A stretch of 64,000 nt of DNA from JBBSBL01 sp038251325 (GTDB lineage Bacteria > Actinomycetota > Thermoleophilia > Solirubrobacterales > Solirubrobacteraceae): positions 9,503-73,502 of the forward strand of contig JBBSBL010000007.1 of the NCBI GenBank assembly GCA_038251325.1. The letters run 5' to 3'. Each line of letters begins with the position of its first letter. The stretch's first letter is position 1. The translations under genes and the position numbers were made by a program. Below the pieces are notes generated by a model. It was not told where the DNA came from. It saw only the letters and a program-made list of their open reading frames with translations, and ran no database searches. Positions 42,338-51,052 of this stretch are shown in pieces.

Positions 42338-42988
42338 CTAGAGCACGACGTTGCGCGCCGCGAGGTGCGTGCCGACCTTGCGCTTCACGCGCTGGAGCGC
42401 GTTGTCGACCGTCTTGGTGTCGCACTCCAGGCGCCCGCCGATCTCCTCGTAGGAGCGCCCGTCGAGGTAGAGCGAGAGCGTCCGCGACTCCAGATCGGAG
42501 AGCACGGTGGAGAGGCACGCGACCAGCGCCGTCAGCTCCTCGGAGGAGATGACCTGGTTCACCGGGTCGTTGACCGAAGGGCCCGGGAGCACCTCGTCGA
42601 GCGTCGGCTCCCCGTCGCCGGCGGAGTGCGCCGGCGTGGAGGAGAACGACACGTACTGGTTCAGCGGGACGTGCTTGTTGCGCGTCGCGGTCTTGACCGC
42701 GGTGATGATCTGCCGCGTGATGCAGAGCTCCGCGAAGTTGCGGAAGCTCGACTCCCGGTCGGTGCGGTAGTCCCGCACCGCCTTGTAGAGCCCGACCAGC
42801 CCCTCCTGGATCAGGTCGTCGGCGTCGCCGCCGGCGAGGAAGTACGAGGACGCCTTCAGGCGGACGAAGCCGTGGTAGCGGCGGATGATCTGGTCGTACG
42901 CCTCGACGCTCCCCTGCTTGGCGAGCGCGATGAGATACCCCTCATCGACCTGAGGTCGAGAGTGAGCCTGCTGAGAGATCCTGGCCAC
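42338..42988 (-). CDS. sigH: RNA polymerase sigma factor SigH (sporulation-type sigma-30 family)
   Basis: A 216-residue sigma factor. Region 2 is DQIIRRYHGFVRLKASSYFLAGGDADDLIQEGLVGLYKAVRDY and region 4 is LSDLESRTLSLYLDGRSYEEIGGRLECDTKTVDNALQRVKRKV. It is close to the SigH of Firmicutes and is found in the same cysS-rlmB-sigH context in many Gram-positives. It probably controls a stationary-phase or stress regulon here. GTG start. A promoter candidate lies upstream (43069-43096). Confidence 0.9.
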   Translation of the reverse strand: MARISQQAHSRPQVDEGYLIALAKQGSVEAYDQIIRRYHGFVRLKASSYFLAGGDADDLIQEGLVGLYKAVRDYRTDRESSFRNFAELCITRQIITAVKTATRNKHVPLNQYVSFSSTPAHSAGDGEPTLDEVLPGPSVNDPVNQVISSEELTALVACLSTVLSDLESRTLSLYLDGRSYEEIGGRLECDTKTVDNALQRVKRKVGTHLAARNVVL

Positions 42989-43068
42989 GAGCGAACCTTT
43001 CCCGCCGCCCGGACGAGCCGGTGGCGTTGCTCAGTGGCGCGTTACCTCCCCTAGGCGCCGCACCTCAC

Positions 43069-43096
43069 ATATGTTCCTCCCACGCGGCGACCTCAA
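43069..43096 (-). promoter_or_regulatory. Candidate promoter of sigH
   Basis: On the minus strand TTGAGG (43096-43091) and ACATAT (43074-43069) are separated by 16 bases, in the gap between rlmB and sigH. The match to sigma-70 consensus is reasonable for this GC-rich DNA but unproven. Confidence 0.4.
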
Positions 43097-43127
43097 GCTG
43101 AGGTACACCGTTACTGCGGGCGGAGGT

Positions 43128-43838
43128 TTACCGGGGCGCCGGGGGATTGTCAACCCGGCGAACCCGCACGACCTCGTAGAGGAGCGCCGCCGCGGCCGCG
43201 CCGACGTTGAGCGATCCCATCCGCCCGCGGATCGGGAGCGCCACCAGGTCGTCGCACGCGGCGGCCACGCGCGGGCGCAGCCCGCGGCCCTCGGAGCCGA
43301 GGACCAGGGCGACGCCGCCGGTGTAGTCGGGCGCGTTCCACGCCGTGCGGGCGCCCGCCGCCGCGCCGTAGCACCAGCACCCGGCGCCCTTCGCGTCGGC
43401 GAGAAAGTCGGCGACGTTGCGCACCCGGGCGACCGGCAGGTGCTCGACCGCGCCGGCCGAGGCCTTGCACACCGCGGCGGTGACCTGCGCCGCGCGGCGC
43501 TCGGGGATGACGACGCCTCTCGCGCCGGCGCACTCGGCGGTGCGGCAGACCGCGCCGAGGTTCTGGGGGTCCTGGACCTCGTCGAGCACGACGAGCAGTG
43601 GATCGCGCGCGGCGAGCAGCTCGGCGGGGTCGGCGTAGCGGAACGCGGAGGCCTGGGCGCACACGCCCTGGTGGGCCTCGGACTCGCAGCGCCGGGCGAT
43701 CTCCGCCGCGTCGGCGAGCGTGACCGCGATGTCCCGCAGCCAAGGCTCGTGGGCCGCGCCGCGCGTCGCCCACACCTCGCCGACGTCGCGCGGGCCGTGC
43801 AGCGCCTCGCGCACCGGGTTGCGGCCGTAGACGATCAC
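43128..43838 (-). CDS. rlmB: 23S rRNA 2'-O-methyltransferase (SPOUT/TrmH family)
   Basis: A 236-residue RNA methyltransferase. The N-terminal substrate-binding domain opens VIVYGRNPVREALHG. The SPOUT knot is formed by the blocks LLVVLDEVQDPQNLGAVCRTA, VALVLGSEGRGLRP and LPIRGRMGSLNVGAAAAALLYE, which bind SAM and RNA. It methylates the peptidyl-transferase region of 23S rRNA in characterised members. GTG start overlaps the cysS stop (GTGA). Confidence 0.92.
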   Translation of the reverse strand: MIVYGRNPVREALHGPRDVGEVWATRGAAHEPWLRDIAVTLADAAEIARRCESEAHQGVCAQASAFRYADPAELLAARDPLLVVLDEVQDPQNLGAVCRTAECAGARGVVIPERRAAQVTAAVCKASAGAVEHLPVARVRNVADFLADAKGAGCWCYGAAAGARTAWNAPDYTGGVALVLGSEGRGLRPRVAAACDDLVALPIRGRMGSLNVGAAAAALLYEVVRVRRVDNPPAPR

Positions 43839-45199
43839 CGGTCTGCCGGCCGGAGCTCCGGGCCCGCGGGGCCGTCCCGCACTGCCCACCCCGCGGCCGC
43901 CAACGCGTCGCGCAGGCGGTCCGCCTCGGCGTAGTCCCCCGCGCGCCGGGCCGCCTCGCGGCGCTCGAGCAGCTCGCGGGCCGCGGCGTCCGGCCCCGCC
44001 GCGCCGGCGTCCTCGTCGTCGAGCAGGTTCTCCAACCCGAGCAGCCCGAGCATCTCCCGGAGATCCGCGTCGCCGACCTCGGCGCCGCGGCGGTTGGCCT
44101 CGCGCACCCATTCGAACATGGCGCCCAGCGCGGCGGCGGTGTTGAAGTCGGCGGCCAGCGCGTCGAGGAACCGCTCGCGCAGCGGCGCGAGGTCGGCCGG
44201 GCCCGGGCCGGGCACGAGCCGCCGCGCGGCCTCGCGCACGCGCGTCACGCGCGTCGCCGCCTCCTCCAGGCGCTCGGGAGAGTAGGCGAGCGGCTGGCGG
44301 TAGTGGCCGCCGCAGAGGTACATCAGGAGCGCGTCGCGGCCGTGGGCGGCGAGCGCCTCGTGGAGCAGGAACACGTTGCCCTGCGACTTCGCCATCTTCT
44401 CGCCCTGCAGTCGCACCATGCCGTTGTGCATCCACAGCGCGGCCAGCGGGGCGCCGCGCGCCGCCTCGGTCTGGGCGGCCTCGTTCTCGTGGTGGGGGAA
44501 GAGCAGGTCGACTCCGCCGCCGTGGATGTCGAACCCGAGGCCGAGGATCGCTTCGGCCATCGCGGAACACTCGATGTGCCAACCGGGCCGGCCCCGGCCC
44601 CACGGTGAGGGCCAGGAGGTGTCCTCGCCCTCCTTCGCCCCCTTCCACAGCGCGAAGTCGAGCGGATCCTCCTTGCGCGTCGCGCCCTCCACCCCCTCCC
44701 CCTGGTCCATGTCGTCGACGTCGCGGTGGGACAGGCCGCCGTAGGCCGGCCAGGAGCGCACCCGGAAGTAGACGTCGCCGTCGGCCGCATAGGCGTGCCC
44801 GCCCTCGACCAGCGCCTCGATCAGCCCGACGATCTCCGCCATCGTCTCGCTGGCCAGCGGCTCGCGGTCGGGTCGGCCCAGGCCGAGCGCGTCGGTGTCC
44901 TCCAGGTAGCGGGCGCTCATCTCGGCCGCCAGGGCGCCGCTGGCCACCTCGGCCTCAAGGGCCGCCGCGTAGATCTTGTCGTTGATGTCGGTGATGTTGA
45001 TGACGAGCGTGACGTCGAGTCCCTCGTGCTCCAGGAAGCGCCGGAGCAGCGAGAAGACGACGTAGGGCCGGGCGTTGCCGACGTGGATTCGCCCGTAGAC
45101 CGTCGGCCCGCAGGCGTAGATCCCGACGCGTCCCGGGTCTCGGGGCGCGAGCGGGCGAACCTCCCCGGTGCGCGTGTCGTGCAGCGTGATCCGGCGCAT
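43835..45199 (-). CDS. cysS: Cysteinyl-tRNA synthetase
   Basis: A 454-residue class I synthetase. The signature HIGH motif appears as GRIHVGNARPYVVF, the zinc site Cys in IYACGPT and WHIECSAM, HHENEAAQTEA, and the KMSKS loop as GEKMAKSQGNVF. Length and domain order are normal. ATG at 45199 is preferred; a GTG four codons upstream is possible. Coupled to rlmB downstream by GTGA. Confidence 0.95.
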   Translation of the reverse strand: MRRITLHDTRTGEVRPLAPRDPGRVGIYACGPTVYGRIHVGNARPYVVFSLLRRFLEHEGLDVTLVINITDINDKIYAAALEAEVASGALAAEMSARYLEDTDALGLGRPDREPLASETMAEIVGLIEALVEGGHAYAADGDVYFRVRSWPAYGGLSHRDVDDMDQGEGVEGATRKEDPLDFALWKGAKEGEDTSWPSPWGRGRPGWHIECSAMAEAILGLGFDIHGGGVDLLFPHHENEAAQTEAARGAPLAALWMHNGMVRLQGEKMAKSQGNVFLLHEALAAHGRDALLMYLCGGHYRQPLAYSPERLEEAATRVTRVREAARRLVPGPGPADLAPLRERFLDALAADFNTAAALGAMFEWVREANRRGAEVGDADLREMLGLLGLENLLDDEDAGAAGPDAAARELLERREAARRAGDYAEADRLRDALAAAGWAVRDGPAGPELRPADR

Positions 45200-45271
45200 C
45201 GGGAGGGTCACCCTACCGGCGCCCCCGCGGCGTGGCCGCCCGGCCGCGACGGGCGATAGGGTGCCGCGGCG

Positions 45272-46516
45272 GTGATCGGGACGCCCCTCCACGCCGACCG
45301 TCTCGCGCTCGTCGAGCGCGCCTTCCGGACCCTGCCGAGCCGATACCTCGGCGCGGAGGCGGGGTTCGACGCCACCTACCACGTCCGCCTCGTCGACCTC
45401 GGGCACTCGTGGGAGGTGCGCTGCACCACGCACGGGGCGCGGGTCCGAAAGGGCATCACCCGCCGCGCGCCGGACGTGACGATCGTCACCGACGCGCAGA
45501 CCTGGCTCGCGCTGCGCGAGGGCCGCTTCTCGGCGCTGGACGCCTTCTCCCGCCGGGCCCTGACGGCGCGGGGCGACCTCGATCTCGCGGTGGCCTTCGA
45601 GGGGATGTTCCGCCTCCCGAGCGGGCGCCCGCCGCTGCTGCGCATGCACGAGGTCCGCGCCGGACGGGAGCGGATCTCCACGCTGACGATGGGGTCGGGC
45701 TCCGACGTGCTCCTGCTCCACGGGCTCGGCGGCACGAAGGCGAGCTTCTACGAGACGGCGGCGGCCCTGAGCCGCGAGCACCGCGTCCACGCGATCGACC
45801 TCCCGGGCTTCGGCTCCTCGAGCAAGCCGCTCACCGCGCCGTACGACCCGCGCTGGTACGCCGGCGTGGTGCTGGGCCTGATGGACGGGCTGGAGATCGA
45901 TCGGGCGCACCTGGTCGGGAACTCGATGGGCGGGCGGATCGCCATCGAGGTCGGGCTCCAGGCGCCGAACCGCGTGACCTCCCTCGGCCTGCTGTGCCCG
46001 TCGGTGGCCTTCGTCTCGCGCGACTTCCATCCCCTCGTGCGCGCCCTGCGCCCGGAGCTCGGCCTCGTCCCCCACCGGTTCACCCGCGGGATGGTCGAGC
46101 GACAGTTCTGGGCGCTGTTCAGCGACCGCGATCTCGTCGATCCCGCGATGGCCGAGGTCGTGGTCGACGAGTTCCAGCGCGTCTATGGCTCGGCCGGCGC
46201 CCGCCACGCCTTCCTCGCCTCGGCCCGCAACCTCTACCTCGAGGCCCCGTTCGGCCGGCGCGGCTTCTATCCCCGCCTGGCCGGGCTCGAGCCTCAGGCG
46301 CTGTTCGTCTGGACGCGCGGGGACCGGCTGATCCCGCCGGCCTTCGAGCGCCATGTGCGCCGCTGGCTCCCGCGGGCCGAGCAGATCGTGCTCGACTCGT
46401 GCGGTCACGTGCCCCAGGTCGAGCGCCCGGAGCAGACGAACGGGCTGCTGCGACGCTTCCTCGCGGGAGTCGAGGCCCTCGGCGGCGCCGGGCTCGCGCC
46501 GGCGGCGGCGGCGTAG
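45272..46516 (+). CDS. Alpha/beta hydrolase with N-terminal SCP2-like sterol-carrier domain
   Basis: A 414-residue fusion. Residues 1-115 resemble an SCP2-type lipid-binding domain (VRLVDLGHSWEVRCTTHGARVRKGI ... APDVTIVTDAQTWLALREGRFSALDAFSRRALTARGDLDLA). Residues 125-400 are an alpha/beta hydrolase with the nucleophile in HLVGNSMGGRIA, the acid in TRGDRLIP and the His in SCGHVPQVE. It may hydrolyse a lipid-like ester presented by the first domain. GTG start. It heads a plus-strand run with acyltransferase, SRPBCC and gluQ genes. Confidence 0.85.
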   Translation: MIGTPLHADRLALVERAFRTLPSRYLGAEAGFDATYHVRLVDLGHSWEVRCTTHGARVRKGITRRAPDVTIVTDAQTWLALREGRFSALDAFSRRALTARGDLDLAVAFEGMFRLPSGRPPLLRMHEVRAGRERISTLTMGSGSDVLLLHGLGGTKASFYETAAALSREHRVHAIDLPGFGSSSKPLTAPYDPRWYAGVVLGLMDGLEIDRAHLVGNSMGGRIAIEVGLQAPNRVTSLGLLCPSVAFVSRDFHPLVRALRPELGLVPHRFTRGMVERQFWALFSDRDLVDPAMAEVVVDEFQRVYGSAGARHAFLASARNLYLEAPFGRRGFYPRLAGLEPQALFVWTRGDRLIPPAFERHVRRWLPRAEQIVLDSCGHVPQVERPEQTNGLLRRFLAGVEALGGAGLAPAAAA

Positions 46517-46523
46517 ACTGGCG

Positions 46524-47498
46524 CCCATGGCCACGCCTCCGGTATCCGACCGCGCCCGGCGCAACGGACACGCGCCCGGCGATCAGGGCTTCGGTCTGCC
46601 CGAGGACACGCCCGCAGCCGACGGCAGTGGGGCCGTGTCCCCGACGGCCGCGTTGCTCAGGCGCGCCGCGCGCGGCGTCGCGGCGCTGGCGCAGGCCCGC
46701 ATCCCGCCGGCCCACCTCGACGACCGCGATCCCGACTACATCCGCGACCGCCTGCCCGCGATGTGGCTCGCCGCGAGCCTGTGGTTCCGCGGTGAGGTCC
46801 GCGGCCTGGGCAACGTGCCCGAGCAGGGCCCCGTGCTCCTCGTCGGCAACCACTCGGGCGGCAACCTCACGCCGGACACGCTCGTGCTGACCCTCGCCTT
46901 CAGCGCCTACTTCGGCGTCGAGCGGGCCTTCTACCAACTCGCCCACAACCTCGTGCTCTCGGTTCCCGGCCTGTCGTTTCTGCGCCGCTTCGGCACGGTG
47001 GCGGCGTCGCCGCGCAACGCCGAGAAGGCGCTGGACGCCGGCGCGGCCCTGCTCGTCTACCCGGGTGGCGATCGCGAGGTCCATCGGCCCTCGTGGCAGC
47101 GCCACCGCGTCGACTTCGGCGGGCGCAAGGGCTTCATCCGTCTCGCGCTGGAAAGGGACGTGCCGATCGTCCCCGTCGTCGCCGCCGGCGGTCAGGAGAC
47201 CGCGCTCTTCCTCAGCCAGGGAGAGAACCTGGCCAAGCTGCTCGGGCTCGACCGCATGTTCCGCCTCAAGGTGCTGCCGGTCTCGATCGCCGTGCCGTGG
47301 GGCCTGAACGTGGGCGACATGCTCGGACACCTGCCGCTTCCGGCGAAGATCACCGTCGAGGTGCTGCCGCCCGTCCACCTGCGCGAGGAGTTCGGCCCGG
47401 AGCCGGACGTCGACGAGGTGTACGACCACGTCGTCCGGCTCATGCAGGACACCCTGGACGCGCTCGCCGCCGAGCGCCGCCTCCCGGTGCTCGGATGA
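46524..47498 (+). CDS. Lysophospholipid/glycerolipid acyltransferase (MGAT-like LPLAT)
   Basis: A 324-residue protein with a PlsC-like fold of the MGAT-like branch. The His motif is LVGNHSGGNLTPDT, and the second motif LLVYPGGDREVHRP replaces the FPEGTR block. A strand VPIVPVVAAGGQETALFLSQGENLAKLLGLDRMF follows. It transfers acyl chains to glycerolipids or related acceptors. The N-terminal 45 residues are low complexity. ATG start 8 bases after the hydrolase stop. Confidence 0.85.
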   Translation, partial: PMATPPVSDRARRNGHAPGDQGFGLPEDTPAADGSGAVSPTAALLRRAARGVAALAQARIPPAHLDDRDPDYIRDRLPAMWLAASLWFRGEVRGLGNVPEQGPVLLVGNHSGGNLTPDTLVLTLAFSAYFGVERAFYQLAHNLVLSVPGLSFLRRFGTVAASPRNAEKALDAGAALLVYPGGDREVHRPSWQRHRVDFGGRKGFIRLALERDVPIVPVVAAGGQETALFLSQGENLAKLLGLDRMFRLKVLPVSIAVPWGLNVGDMLGHLPLPAKITVEVLPPVHLREEFGPEPDVDEVYDHVVRLMQDTLDALAAERRLPVLG

Positions 47499-47980
47499 GG
47501 GTCGCCGCGGCAGCGGACATCGCGGCGCCGCCCGCGGCCGGGTGGACCTTCGTCGTCGATCCGGCCCGATACCTGGAGTTCATGGCCGGCATGACGCGCT
47601 GGGAGGTGGTCGGGGAGCGCGCCCGCGGTCTCGGCGCGCGCTACCGGATGCTGCTGCTCGTTGGGTCCGCGGAGGTGGGCGGCCTCGTCGAGGTGGTCGA
47701 GTGGGAGGAGGAGCGCGACATCGCCTGGCACTCGGTCACCGGGCTCGACCAGCGCGGCCGCTGGCGGCTGCGCGAGCGCGAGGACGGCGGCACCCACGTC
47801 GAGCTCCGGATCCAGTACGGCGTCGCCGGGGCCGGGATCAGCGGCTGGCTCGCCGAGCACGTTGCCTCGGGCACCGTCCGCGGCCACCTGCGCCACTCCG
47901 TGGTGGAGCTCAAGCGACAGGTCGAGCTCGAGGCCCGGCGCCGCCGGGCCGCCGCGCGGCGCACGGCCGCGATCCCCTGA
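47495..47980 (+). CDS. SRPBCC-fold (polyketide cyclase/START-like) protein
   Basis: A 161-residue protein with the helix-grip pattern: a first strand MRVAAAADIAAPPAAGWTFVVDPARY, a central series of strands (ARYRMLLLVGSAEVGGLVEVVEWEEERDIAWHSV) and a long C-terminal helix. Members bind hydrophobic ligands in a deep cavity. Given its neighbours it may handle a lipid. The ATG overlaps the acyltransferase stop (ATGA). Confidence 0.8.
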   Translation: MRVAAAADIAAPPAAGWTFVVDPARYLEFMAGMTRWEVVGERARGLGARYRMLLLVGSAEVGGLVEVVEWEEERDIAWHSVTGLDQRGRWRLREREDGGTHVELRIQYGVAGAGISGWLAEHVASGTVRGHLRHSVVELKRQVELEARRRRAAARRTAAIP

Positions 47981-48918
47981 GCGTACGGGCGGGGCACGCG
48001 GCCGACGGGCGGTTCGCGCCGAGCCCGACCGGGCCGCTGCATCTCGGCAACCTCCGCACGGCTCTGCTGGCCTGGCTCTTCGCCCGCGCCGGCGGCGGCC
48101 GCTTCCTGGTCCGTATCGAGGATCTCGACTCCGCCCGGGTGCGGCCGGGCGCCGCCGAGGCGCAACTCGCGGACCTCGCCTCGCTCGGCCTCGACCATGA
48201 CGGCCCGGTGGAGCGTCAGTCGGCTCGAACGGACGGCTACGCCGCGGCGATCGCGGACCTCGAGGCCGCCGGGCTCCTCTACCCGTGCTTCTGCAGCCGC
48301 GCGGAGATCCGCGCCGCCGTCTCCGCGCCCCACGGCCCGGTCGGGGCCTACCCCGGGACCTGCGCGCGGCTCACCGGCGCCGAGCGGCGGAGCCGCCTCG
48401 CCGCCGCCGCCCGCCCGCCAGCCCGGCGCGTTCGCTCGGCGACTGAGGAGATCGCCTGGACCGACCGCCTGGGCGGGGCCCGGGCCGGCCCGGTCGACGA
48501 CGTCGTCGTGCGCCGCGGCGACGGGGCCTACGCCTACCACCTCGCGGTCGTGGTGGACGACGCCGCGCAGGGGATCGGCGAGGTCGTGCGGGGCGACGAC
48601 CTCGCCGACGCGACGCCGCGCCAGGTCGCCCTCGGGCGCCTGCTCGGGCTGCCCGAGCCGACCTGGACCCACGTCCCGCTCGTCCTCGGCCCCGACGGCG
48701 CGCGCCTCGCCAAGCGCCACGGCACGGTCACGCTCGCCGACCGCGCGGCCCGCGGCGAGTCGCCGGCCGACGTGCTGGCCCTCCTCGCTCGCAGCCTCAG
48801 CCTGGCGCGCGCCGGCGAGCACCCCACGCCCGCGGAGCTCCTCGCCCGCTTCGACCCGGCCGCGCTGCCGCGCGTACCGTGGACCCTCGACGCGGACGCA
48901 CCGCGAGTGACGGATTGA
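47977..48918 (+). CDS. gluQ: Glutamyl-Q tRNA(Asp) synthetase, probable CTG start
   Basis: A 313-residue truncated GluRS-like protein that attaches glutamate to queuosine in tRNA-Asp. HIGH motif as APSPTGPLHLGNLRTAL, zinc site YPCFCSR ... YPGTC, and KMSKS-like LAKRHGTVTL. The anticodon-binding domain is absent, which is the hallmark of the family. No ATG, GTG or TTG fits. A CTG at 47977 overlaps the upstream stop as CTGA, matching the GTGA/ATGA pattern seen at many other junctions, so CTG is the likely start. Confidence 0.88.
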   Translation: MSVRAGHAADGRFAPSPTGPLHLGNLRTALLAWLFARAGGGRFLVRIEDLDSARVRPGAAEAQLADLASLGLDHDGPVERQSARTDGYAAAIADLEAAGLLYPCFCSRAEIRAAVSAPHGPVGAYPGTCARLTGAERRSRLAAAARPPARRVRSATEEIAWTDRLGGARAGPVDDVVVRRGDGAYAYHLAVVVDDAAQGIGEVVRGDDLADATPRQVALGRLLGLPEPTWTHVPLVLGPDGARLAKRHGTVTLADRAARGESPADVLALLARSLSLARAGEHPTPAELLARFDPAALPRVPWTLDADAPRVTD

Positions 48919-49064
48919 CCCGAACCATTGCGGTCAACCCCGCACTCGCGAACCGCGGCGCCTGGCCGGGACGCCTTCCTTGCCGCACCCGGGCGAGACC
49001 CGTCCTTGCCGCCGTTCGCCGAGGCCGGCACGCGGCTCGGAGGGCCCGGCGCCGCAGCGAGGCC

Positions 49065-50480
49065 CTACCCCCCGTGCGGGTAGGAGATCCCGAGCGGCGC
49101 GAGCCAGCGCACGACGTGGATCAGCACGACGAGCGCCGTGAGCGCGATCGCCGCGGAGCGGATGCGCTTCTCGCCGGAGAGCGCGGCGAGCGGCAGTGTC
49201 CACACCACGTACCAGGGATGCAGCTGCGTGGCGGTGAGCAGCAGCGCGAAGGTCGCGACGGCGGCCGCCGCGATCCAGCGATCCGGACGGCGCACCGCCC
49301 AGGCCAGCGAGGCGATCAGCACCGCGGCGAAGACGAAGCCGAGCCCGAGCCGCCCCGGCCCCCCGATGGTGCCGAGGCCCGTGTAGGCCGACACGATCCC
49401 GGGCACGCTGCGCAGCTCCCCGATGTGGTGCTCGGTCGCGCCGAGGATCGTCGCGGGGATGCCGAGCGGCCCGGTGCCGTAGAGCGCGAAGCCGACCAGC
49501 GCGAACACCGTGACCCCCGCCGCCGCGCCGGCCACGACGCGCCACCGCCCGCCGCGCGCCCCGATCAGAAGGAAGGGGAGCAGCAGACCGCCGGTCGCCT
49601 TGATCGCGATCGCCGTCGCCACGGCCGCCCCGCCGAGCGCCTCGCGCCGCCCGAGCACGAGGCGGATGCCTGCGAGGGCGAGGGCGAGCATCAGCAGGTC
49701 GTTGTGCGCCCCGCCGACCGCGAAGACGAGCAGGATCGGGTTGAGGCCGACCAGCAGGGCGGCCGGGACGGGGTCGCGGCGCAGGACCCGCGCGCACGAC
49801 CACGTGAGCCCCACGCAGGCGAGGCTCGCGCCGGCGCTGAGCAGCTTCAGCGCCCACAGCCCGCCGGCCGGGCCGAGCGCCCCGGCGGCGGAGCCGAGCA
49901 TCGAGAAGAGCGGGCCGTACATCGTCGGCGTGTCGGTCCAGAGCAGTCCCGTCCACGCGAAGACCGGGTCCTGCGGGCGCACCCCGGGCCCGAAGTCGTA
50001 GGGATTCAGGCCGTGGATGGCGTCGAGGCGTCCCCAGCCGAGGTAGGTGAAGACATCGGTCGAGAGCAGGGGCGGCGCGAGCAGGAAGATGAGGTGGGCG
50101 CCGACGATCGCTACGACCGCGGCCTTCGGCGGCAGCGTGTCCGCGCCACGGACCACGAGCGCCCAGCACACGACCATGAGCACGAGCACGACGCAGAACG
50201 GCGTCCGGGTCAGCGGGATGTCGACCGCGCCGAACGGCCCGAGGATCCAGTCCGGCACGGTCGTGCCGGGCGCGCCTGTCGGCACGAGGAACCGCGTGGC
50301 CGGCGCGGCCAGGGCGACGAGCAGCGCGAGCGCGAGCATTCCGGCGAGGCCGATCTGCGCGGCCAGGGCGCGTCCGTCCGCGCGGACCTGGATCCGCGGG
50401 ATCTCGCCGGTGCCCCCGCCCGCCGAGGAGGCAGCCGGGGCCGGCCCGGCGATCTTGGTGGGGTCGAGGATCGGTTCCAT
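49065..50480 (-). CDS. mptB: Polyprenol-phosphomannose-dependent mannosyltransferase (MptA/B-like, GT-C)
   Basis: A 471-residue membrane protein with about 12 hydrophobic segments. The first loop has PLLSTDVFTYLGWGRLDAIHGLNPYDFGPG, with the conserved Asp of GT-C enzymes, followed by YGPLFSMLGSAAGALGP and ATQLHPWYVVWTLPLAAL. This is the pattern of alpha-1,6-mannosyltransferases that build mannan on lipid carriers in actinobacteria. ATG start. The stop and 10-base gap put it directly before ispF. Confidence 0.85.
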   Translation of the reverse strand: MEPILDPTKIAGPAPAASSAGGGTGEIPRIQVRADGRALAAQIGLAGMLALALLVALAAPATRFLVPTGAPGTTVPDWILGPFGAVDIPLTRTPFCVVLVLMVVCWALVVRGADTLPPKAAVVAIVGAHLIFLLAPPLLSTDVFTYLGWGRLDAIHGLNPYDFGPGVRPQDPVFAWTGLLWTDTPTMYGPLFSMLGSAAGALGPAGGLWALKLLSAGASLACVGLTWSCARVLRRDPVPAALLVGLNPILLVFAVGGAHNDLLMLALALAGIRLVLGRREALGGAAVATAIAIKATGGLLLPFLLIGARGGRWRVVAGAAAGVTVFALVGFALYGTGPLGIPATILGATEHHIGELRSVPGIVSAYTGLGTIGGPGRLGLGFVFAAVLIASLAWAVRRPDRWIAAAAVATFALLLTATQLHPWYVVWTLPLAALSGEKRIRSAAIALTALVVLIHVVRWLAPLGISYPHGG

Positions 50481-50490
50481 CCCGCCTCCC

Positions 50491-50991
50491 CTACCCGCGC
50501 GGCCCCGACTCGATGACCGTGGCGACGGCGAGCGCGGCCACGCCCTCCTCGCGCCCGACGAAGCCCAGGCCCTCGCCGCGGGTGGCCTTGACGCCGACCC
50601 GCCCCTCCTCGAGGCCGAGCGCCTCGGCGAGCGCGGCGCGGATCGCGGCCCGGTGGGGCGCGAGCCGCGGGCGCTCCATCACCACGGTGGCGTCGACGTT
50701 CCCGGGCTCGAGGCCCTCTCCGGAGAGCAGCGCGACGGTGTCGCGCAGCAGGCCGAGCGAGGCGGCGCCGGCGTAGGCGGCGTCGGTGTCCGGGAAGTGG
50801 GTGCCGATGTCGTCCAGCGCGGCGGCGCCGAGCAGCGCGTCGATGATGGCGTGGGTGAGGACGTCGGCGTCGGAGTGTCCGTCGAGGCCGCGGTCGGCCG
50901 GGAGCTCCACCCCGCCGAGCACGAGCCGGCGGCCCTCCGCGAGGCGGTGGCAGTCGTATCCGATGCCGCTCCTCGAGGAGAGAGCGGTCAC
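50491..50991 (-). CDS. ispF: 2-C-methyl-D-erythritol 2,4-cyclodiphosphate synthase
   Basis: Fifth enzyme of the MEP isoprenoid route. The 166-residue product has the zinc ligands in GIGYDCHRLAEGR (Asp, His) and DADVLTHAIIDALLGAA, then DIGTHFPDTD and a C-terminal TTRGEGLGF-like block. Trimer-forming family; the length is normal. GTG start. It follows ispD on the same strand after 61 bases. Confidence 0.93.
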   Translation of the reverse strand: MTALSSRSGIGYDCHRLAEGRRLVLGGVELPADRGLDGHSDADVLTHAIIDALLGAAALDDIGTHFPDTDAAYAGAASLGLLRDTVALLSGEGLEPGNVDATVVMERPRLAPHRAAIRAALAEALGLEEGRVGVKATRGEGLGFVGREEGVAALAVATVIESGPRG

Positions 50992-51052
50992 GCCGCGGCC
51001 CGGCGAGGCGTCGGCGCTCGAATGGATGCGGTGGCGGCGGGCATCGTCGGCG

